Below, in pieces: positions 39,601 to 48,600 of a stretch of 64,000 nt of DNA. This DNA comes from Nectonema munidae (taxonomy: Eukaryota; Nematomorpha; Nectonematoida; Nectonematidae). The notes beneath the pieces are model-generated. The model did no database searches and was not told the DNA's origin. It was given only the letters and a program-made list of their open reading frames with translations. Position 1 is the first letter of the stretch; each line of letters opens with the position of its first letter. The stretch lies in the NCBI GenBank assembly GCA_030549495.1, contig JAUIRK010000567.1, positions 722,501 through 786,500 of the forward strand, read 5' to 3'. Made by a program: the position numbers and the translations under genes.

Positions 39601-42600
39601 AAACTCTTCCTGAAAATCTGAAAATTGTTTTATAGAAAGTTGTTGAGGCTGTTAACTTCATTTGGTCCCGAAAATTGAATCACCGTTTGTTCAAAGCTCT
39701 GAGCATTCCATTCTTTTACTGCATACTGAAGTGAGGTGGCTTTCATGTGGACTTATTTTAAATCGTGTGTTTGAGCTCCGTACTGCGGTAGAAATGTTTC
39801 TTCGTGACCGGAATTTGAAAATTTTGCTAAAACTGAAGAATATCTTTTCATCGCCTGTTTGGGGTACCTGTCAGATATATTTACCCATCTTAACCAAGTT
39901 AACAAACAACTACAAGGAACATCAGTAACCATTGTTGAAACAAGTGAAAAGATGACAGCATACAAAGCTGGACTTATGGGCACGGAGAGTTCACAAGAGC
40001 TAACATCCCAGCACATTGTTTTTATTAAAAGGTTCCAAAGGTTCCAGAAAATACAAAAGGTTCCAAAAAGGTTCTAACAAAAATCTTGAATAAATTTTTA
40101 TTTAAAATAAAAGATAGAAAAATTATAATTCATTTAAACTATTTTTTTTAGAAATTGATCAATAAGTCTAGATTTTCGCGTTTTTATTTTTGAATTTAGT
40201 TGAATCAAATCAATATTTTTTTTGAGTTCTTCATTTCTTTTAGTCTGAGCTGCTTTAAGAAAACTATATGCTAAATGAATAGAAGTTGGATTTTTAGAAT
40301 GAATAGCATCTTCAAGTCTTTTTGAAGCTTTATCAAGTAAACTATTGGTTATTTTCTGAACGATTTCATATTCACGACTTTTTTCTTCGTAGTGCATTTC
40401 AATCTCCTCAATTTTAACTTTTTTTGACTTAAAAATTCGGCAGATTTCTTCTGAGATCTGTTTTGCACTTTCTTGTTTTCGCTTCTCAATTTTGTTCTTT
40501 TTATCCATTTCCAAATTATCTTTATACTTTCGATAAGCACTTTTGCCTAAATTAAGAAGTTCGCGAGTTAAAGGAACAGCATAGAGTCTGTTATCAAAAT
40601 ACTGCAATCCGCTTCTCACAACCAAACGCGCATTCATAGATTTCAAAAACAAATTACTTTTATCATCAGTTAAAATTCTTTTTGAAATTGAAAACTGTCT
40701 TTCAACATCGGCGTTACCATGCGAAACGCATAAAGCAGCTTTAACTATGCTCATTAATACAGGATACTTGGGCATTCCGGAAGAAGTTTTGATTGAAAAT
40801 ATATACCTCCAATAAAAATCGACTCTATCTTTTGTATATTTTTCAAGAATAGTCTCAGTCTGCAAAACCTTCCATTCATCTATCAAAACTTCTGTATCAG
40901 CTTTTTGAGGCAAAATGCTAGCAAGTTTTTCAATGTCACTTAAACTAGAAAAATGCGATCTTCTATCTGGAGAAAGACAACGAAAGCACTTGATTAATTC
41001 ATCACACAATAGAGATGATTTTAATATGTAAAAGCAAGACTCCTTATAGAAAGAAAAACATTTTTTCATAAAATTCATGACTATAATGGAATCAATACCC
41101 AGTTTATTTTATTTAATTTAATTTTAATTTCTTCACAAAATATCATTTTTTTTGGATCAATAAAAAATTTTTCTGATTCATTTTCAACAGAATTTAGAAA
41201 CTTTTTTAAAATTTCTTTTATGGAGAAATTTTTTTCTATAAGGGTTTCTAAAATTCTGTTTGCTAATGTGATGGTTAGATTTATAATTTCTTCATAAATA
41301 AGATGAATTAATGGCTCAGTGTTCTGAAACTTTCTGTTAAATTTTTCAAAAACCTGCATTGCTGAATTAATAAAAAGAAGTTCGACTTTGAGAGTTGGAG
41401 TATTCAGCTGTTCAACAATAAACTTGTAATAAAAATTTGATTTTGCGGACTTGCAATTATTTGGAACGAAAACTAGAAAATATTTTTTAAGAACATCCCA
41501 TTGTTCCAATATTTTTTTAACTGAAACACCAAGAGAAATCCATCGATTGTCAGTGTGCTTCTTTAGCTTTGATATTGGATAGTTTAATTCTTCTTGTACT
41601 TTGTGAAAATCCTCATAACGAGTAGGCCATCCTTTAAAGTATTTGTAAACAAAAGTTAAAAAAGAAGAAATTTTTTCATTCAAAGCCTTTATGCCTTTTG
41701 AAAATGCATTGTGTATTACATGCAACTGACATGTTCCAGCGTTAAAAAGAGCTTTTCCTCTACAAATTTTCACTGTTTCATTAATAAGGGAAAAAACTTT
41801 TTTGTTAACATTGGGACCATCACTGAAAAGTGTAATAAAATTTTCAAACTTTAAATTGTTTGCGTTAACAACATTGATAATTGATTCTGATATAGTTTCA
41901 CTTGGAGCATGGCCTAAATGCAAACTTTCTAGATGAAACGAACAAACCTGATCAAGAATGCTTGACCAAAATCTTATCATAATTTCTAGCTCTTTTTTAT
42001 CTTCTAAGTTAGTTGTTTCATCATAAGAAATAACAAAACTTTTATCTTTAGCGTCATCCAAAATCATTTTTTTAAAATATGGACCCAGTGCTTCTGTTAA
42101 TAAATAGCTTGATTTAGTAGAGCCTAGTGAAAATTCTTTTGGTATTTTTCCTGGAAACATGTACTGTAAAGTTTCAGTTAAATCATTATTTGAACGTAAT
42201 GAATAATTTGACAAAATACTTTTAAGTATCCAAATAAGTTCAGCTTTTGTTGTTTCATCTCGTTTGCAGAATAAGTATAATTTAGTCTGATTACAAGCTT
42301 TTTCAGGAATCGTAGAAGTAGATGCAACTTGATCTGATTTTGAAACAGTTTCTAAAGTGCATTGAAAAATATCTGAACGTTCCATAGTTGTTTTTTTTTT
42401 ATGTTTTTCAGTGTTAGAGTGATTCATTATTCCTTGAATTCCTTTTTTTCTAATACTGATAGAAACTTTACAAATATTACAAAAGGCTTCTTCATCATTC
42501 TTTCGAATACACCAAAAATCAATTGTTTTACCAGATGCATCTTCTTTTTTGAGCCAGTCATTATTAAACTTAATATTGCGTCCCATTTAAAATAATTTAC

Positions 42601-45600
42601 TATCTAAACTGAAATCAAAATATAAAAAAATAAATCATTTAAAAATGTATGCAACATAAATTTAAATTGAAATTTTTTTATAATCAAAAACTTTTTTTGT
42701 AAAGGGAAATACCTTTACATATTATGGCCCTTTTTGTAGTGTATCACATAACAAAGAAAAGAGTGTAATTAAATCAAAACACATACTTGAGAATATAAAA
42801 AAAATAATATAAGCAAGCAAGACATTGAGCAAAACTTTATTTCATTTTTATAAAAGTACTTCATAAAAAGTAAGTAAAGCCGAAAGTGTTTCGTCATTTA
42901 ATCTGTTTCTTATTTTTGTCTTGAAGCATCGCATTGAAGAAAATACTCTTTCTGGTAGAGAAGATGTTGGCTTTATTGTTTTCAGGGCACTGTAAACTAG
43001 TTCCAGCTTTTCTGGTCTTTTTTTATATTCTTTAAAGAGAAAAAATTCTCTTTTGATAGAACTTAATAGTGTTTCATCATCATATTCAAAACGTTGTTCA
43101 TTTTTGTATTTCCCCATGATTTCATTCATTGATTTCATTTTTTTCTGTTTTACCCCGGGGCAACGGGGACGGGGTGGATTCTCTAGTTGCACTTAGTTAT
43201 AATTCAATTGTATTATGTGCGCATTCACTATTTTACAGTTAAAAACAAAAATAAAAAAGAAAAAGGTTCTAAAGGTTCTAAAATTTAATAAAGGTTCCAA
43301 AAAAGTGAAAAAGGTTCCAAAGGTTCAAAAGGTTCTACGCTGGGATGTCTGCAAGAGCAACTTTGGAAATTTCCCAAATTTGGATGAGGTCATTAGTGAA
43401 AATACTGGAGTATTACCTGGGATAAATGAAGATATCCACAGACCATTTGAATATCTTGAAGAACCACTTCACTGGCTACTTTTCAAAAGACATGATTCCA
43501 ACAGAGAGATGGATAATAAGACATTTGCCACTGAACTGTCAGAAATAAAAGATGACAGCCGAGTAAAAGATGAACTGATTGATCTTCAATCTTCTGCTAC
43601 TCTTAGAGAAGAATTTGAAAAAGTTGGTGTTAATTTTTGGATAAAACTCACAGATTAATCCCCACTCCTTACTCAGCGTGCCTTCCAAGTGTTTATTCCT
43701 TTTGTCACTACGTACTTATGTGAATCAGGGTTCTCAAGTTTAGTAGCAATAAAGACAAAGGCCAGAAACCGCCTGAAAGCCGATGATGATATGAGAGTAG
43801 CATTATCAGAAACAGCTCCTCGCATAAACAAACTGATTGACTCAATATATCAGCAGTGTTTCCATTGATAAAGCTTTTGGTATTTCTGTTCATTATTTTT
43901 TTGTAATACAAATTAACTTCATAATTTTTTATTTTGAAAAAGTTTATTTTTCTTTATATTTGTGATACGAATGTATAATACTATTTTTATACAAAACCTC
44001 AAGTCCTAAACAATAAAAAGGTTCTTTCTGACCTTCTTGTTTTTCTGTAACTTTATGATGGCTATGAATTTTTTGTATAGGAGTAGGGGGTAAAAGGAGA
44101 AATACATAAAGCCGAGGCGTCAATGATGGAGGAAAGGTTGAGAATGGCTGTGCTAAGAAATGATATTAAGGAAGATGTTTACCGATTAATAAAAGATTCT
44201 GTATCTTACACAACCATGCGCGCTAACTACTACGGTTTTCATGAAAGTATAGCGATCTAAACACTCGCACCTGATTCCCGATTTAGAGGTAGAAAATCAT
44301 CATCCCAAGAAATCGTTTTTTTCTTGTATTTAACCTCACAAGAATAATTAATTTATTAGAATTTAACTTTTAATTAGATCCTAATCTTAGAGAATGCGAG
44401 ATGCAGAAACGTACTCACTTTTCATAAGTCTGGAAGTAGCCCAAAAATGAAATAACTAGATATTAAAGATGTATCGGATGCGAAATTTTTTGCTTAAATT
44501 TTTTAGAGGTTGCCGATGTCATAATTACTATTCCAAGCAAACGCATGTTTTATACTTCTTTAAAATTTAGAGAAAAGAAATTTTGGAAACTGCGGATAAA
44601 GATATTATTGCCGATGTTGAAAGTTAAATGATCCGCGGAGGAGGATGTTAAGAGGATGTGCAATTTTTGCGGATATCGGATAAACCTCTATTAGATATAT
44701 AGAAAGCAGGTTAGCCCAAGGAATTATTGTATTTAATAATCCATTGGAGTCCGCCATCCTTTTCGGAGGAGGCAGGCGATTTCTTGATTTTAAACTAATT
44801 TTATATCAAATTACCTAATGTAGCCTATTTTTTTTCTAGGATATAATTGGTTAAGCCATTAGCCCTTTCAGGCACAATGGGATACCAGCGTCCCATAAAA
44901 GAAAAATCACCTGCTTTAAGTTCTATAAAAACTCATTGAAAAAGAAAATCAGAGGATTTATTCGAGAAAAGAAATGCCTAAAAGCTTTAATTCACGATTA
45001 AATTAAGGATTCTGATAGTGTGATTATCTAAAGAATAATGAAGCATAACTACATAATCCTTCAATGCGGATGAATCAATGTTTTACTCCTTCTATAATAT
45101 TACGTATTAGTTGAAATGTTCAAAATGTTCAAAGTAGTTAATGCTTTGTAATGTTCAAAGTTACCTCAAAGCTTTAGAGTCTAGTCTTCATTTTATAATT
45201 GTTTTTTATAGACTACAAAGTATTAGTGTTTCGTCACTATGGTATAAATGAATAAATAAAAAATAAAAATGTTTAAATATTTAAAAATTGATAGATATAT
45301 ATATATAAAGCACATTTGTATAAAATTTAGTTTTAACTTACAAAACAATTAAGAAGATTGTAGAAAATTAATCAATCATAATAAAAAAACCTCGTTAAAC
45401 ACATCCCTAGCTTCATCAAAGTCGACAAGTGTGAAGAAGAGACTGTTTGAGAAAAAGGAAGAATGTCGCCACGAATTTATCAAAATGAGGTATTCGTTGT
45501 ACGCCTGCCTAAAGTGCAAAATGAAAGAGCTCTAACGAAAAGAGAGAGATAAATCGCTAAATGTGACTGACATCAAAAAGGAAATATCAAAAAGTTGTAT

Positions 45601-48600
45601 GGGACATATTTATTAGTTATCATAGGTGTATAGCTATGCTATTCACAAGGGTTTGATACACCATTGGTACCCTTTTTAATATGATTGATTACCAATAGAT
45701 CCATTATAACGCGGAATCCAATATAATACAAGAGGGGTCTTGGCTCCCAATTTTTTTCTGTGAAAAATAATTGCGCAGGCACGGCGTCAGCCGAAACCGA
45801 CACACCTCTACAACAGACGCAAGGATAAAAAATGAAATCTCTGTGAATTTATTTACTTCATTCAATAAACCTACGCCCAATTTCACTGTACATGTAGTGG
45901 GATAAAGCATACCTTAGTAAAATATGTGACCGAAATTATAACACGTGTTCCAGTAGAGCAGTTATAACGTGGACCAATTATAGCGCGGGTTCGTTGCTTG
46001 GACCCCGCCATCCGAATTATAAAGGATCTACTCCGTATTCAATAGTAAATTTTGATTAGGTCGAATTTGAGGACAAAGTACGTTATGAAATTCATAGCTT
46101 TCCATACTCTGTCAAAAATGGGTCATAAAATTTTTTAGATGGACCATTGAAAAATGATATATTTTGGTGATTCAAATACAAATCTATTTGCAATAAATAT
46201 TACTACAGAAACATCTAAAAATACAAAAAACTAGACGCTTTTTCATCTTGTATTTTATGTACTGGATATGCATGTGCATGCATAGAATACAAAAGTAGCG
46301 AATATTGATTTTTAGCTTCCAAAGATAACTATTATCACTGCTTCTTGCAGATTATGTCTATCAACTACACATGGAAATTGACGAGAAAATATTTAAGAAA
46401 GACTTTGTTTTTTATTCTGAGATATGTTCGTGGGATAGAAAAAAAACTTCCTACAGGATAGGTTGAAAAGCGATGATGTAATTAAAAAAATATTTATTAG
46501 AAGAAAGGGCTCAAATTTGTTGCAAAAATTGGCGAAAAGACCAGCATACACAATAGGAATGAAATGGGTATTTAATCAAATTTCGGAGTGGAAGTAGGGT
46601 TTTTTAGCTCAAAGTTGGAAGCAAAGAATTGGTGCTGAATTTATTAGGTTTTCAAAGTATTTGGAGTCGGAATGGAATTGTTTTGAGTATTTGGAGGGAG
46701 AATCGGATATTTGAAAACACTGGGAGTCGCAATTGGATATTTTACCTCCAACTCCACAACACTGGTTATTGTGGAGAATTTTTTGCACGCCTTTTTAATC
46801 ATTTTGAAAAATGAGCTTGAAGTTGCTTTAAAACGTGGCAATGCTTTCATGTCTTTAAGGTGAAGTTTTGAAACGTTTACGAAATTCAAATAAAATCTTG
46901 GAATAGAGAAAGGATCACAAAAATCATGGACCGCATATAGCATACGCACAATAGCCTTCTCACCTCTGATCGACTTGGAAAAAATTTGACCAGGAATTAT
47001 TCTATTAATCATAAAATTCGAGATGATCATACATTTAAAGAAAATATGACAGATATTTTTTATGGACTAGTACTTATTTGGATGTAAGCAACACCAAACT
47101 CTTTTGAACACAATTTTTTAGATATGAGATCTTAAATTTGACAAGATATACAAAGTTAATAACGTGAAAGATCAAAAAATTTATTAATGGATGTTACAAA
47201 AGTAGTGATATTAAATTATGCAACACTTCAACGTCAAAAGTATCAAAAGAAAAACTTGTAGCAGTACTCCAGCAAATGTTTTTAATTTAGACTGACGCTG
47301 GAGATTTTTCGTGCAGCATTTCTCAATATTTCATTAGTTTTCAGGGCGGTTCTTCAAATAGGCAATATAGGACATTGGCTTATAATTCACTATTAATTCG
47401 GAATTACCAAAGACTTATGGACCCACTTAAAAAAAGAGAGGAGGAACCTTTGGCCTAAAATTTTGAATTTTTTCAATTTTATATCTTTTTTAAATCATTA
47501 AAAGACTTGTTTGGCTTGTGAATAGAATTTTCATAAAGCTTCACTTGTTTTACGATTCGGTTTCAGACACAAGTTCTTTTAAATAAATTTTAAAAATTAA
47601 CAAAAAGCCGCCCCCCAAATAATTTTAAGAATGTGCAATTATTTAAATACTTTGTAAGCGTATAAAATTTATAATTGGAAATTTACTTCTTCGTTCAAAT
47701 TTCTTCTTGCTCAAATTTTTGAAGCAAGGTTGAAAATAGTTGATTCCCCAGGTAACCGGAGACATAATTTTCCCAATATCGGAGGAAGACAAAAAAGACT
47801 AATATTAGCAACACTACCCACAATCCCTTGATATAAACAGTAACCAATATCATTGAGAAATATGTATTCATCAATGAATCAATTGAAAATTCGGAGTATT
47901 TTCATATTCTTATATATCACATAGTTAGGTGAAAGAGGCATATGCCTCCCCCCCCCCTAAAAAGTCTAGCTAGCCGACAAGCATGACTAACCCTTTAACA
48001 AAATTTTCTTAAATATATCCAATTAGTATATTTTATGTGTGTACCACGGTGTGTTTATGTACTCCTATATTCATAAAACGCCATAAAAAATGTGTTATTT
48101 GTAGACCGTAATCTATATAAAAAAAATTGAAAAAAAGCAAACATTAAATGTTAAAAGAAGTACATACACTTACTGACAGACAAGACATCCACGAGACATG
48201 TCTAGAGCTGTGAACATAATAATAACAGAATAATTTCTTGGACCCATTTTGATCAAGTCGCGGTACATCTCAAAATCCAAATGGATAACTTGACGCTGAA
48301 GAGATAGTTTCATCAATTGTCTGCATTTTTCTCCCATTGTAATCTAAAAATAATATTTATATATAAAAATGTTATAAAAATAGGTTTAGTTAGTAATGCA
48401 GATTAAAACACCCTAATGATTAAACCTTTGACAATTTTAACCAACTGAATAAAACGCATGTCTTTATTCGGTAAAACTCGCCCCCACTAAATCGAGGTAT
48501 TTTTTAAATTTGTATACCCTAAAAACTCTAAAATGGGCCTTTTATCGGTTTTTGCGTTTACTGATAACAAAATTTGAAATTTTTAATAACACCTTTAATA

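Larger units (their letters stand above)
39993..43358. mobile_element. hAT insertion inside element A (3.35 kb) with target duplication
   Basis: Host sequence is duplicated as ACAAGAGC (39993-40000) and GCAAGAGC (43351-43358), 7 of 8 matching. Read across the duplication without the insert, element A gives the expected KSNFGNFPN. The inserted DNA (40001-43350) has inverted ends (-ACATCCCAGC at both) and, just inside, several AAGGTTCC/AAGGTTCT repeats at each end, in the same orientation. It contains the transposase genes listed separately on the minus strand. Confidence 0.85.
38139..44150 (+). mobile_element. hAT element A (SCAND3/ZBED-like transposase), split by a nested insertion
   Basis: Ends are CAGAGGTTCTCAACC and (reverse of right end) CAGCCATTCTCAACC. 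Flanks TTCTAAGC (38131-38138) and TGCTAAGA (44151-44158) agree at 6 of 8 positions. Without the 3.35-kb insertion the element is about 2.66 kb. The transposase starts at ATG 38770 ([13 protein letters not shown]-finger remnant with QHLEASHP). It continues as a long frame 38937-39635 with the catalytic first-Asp region [16 protein letters not shown], the DGAPSMMG motif and HCFLHRHAL. It resumes after the insertion with [12 protein letters not shown] and the hAT dimerisation end [11 protein letters not shown] to about 43866. Stops and frame changes make it inactive. Confidence 0.92.

Noticed and set aside
46644-47030. 128-codon minus-strand frame
   Set aside because: It overlaps a GGAGTCGGA-type MITE end and has no recognisable motif; chance opening.
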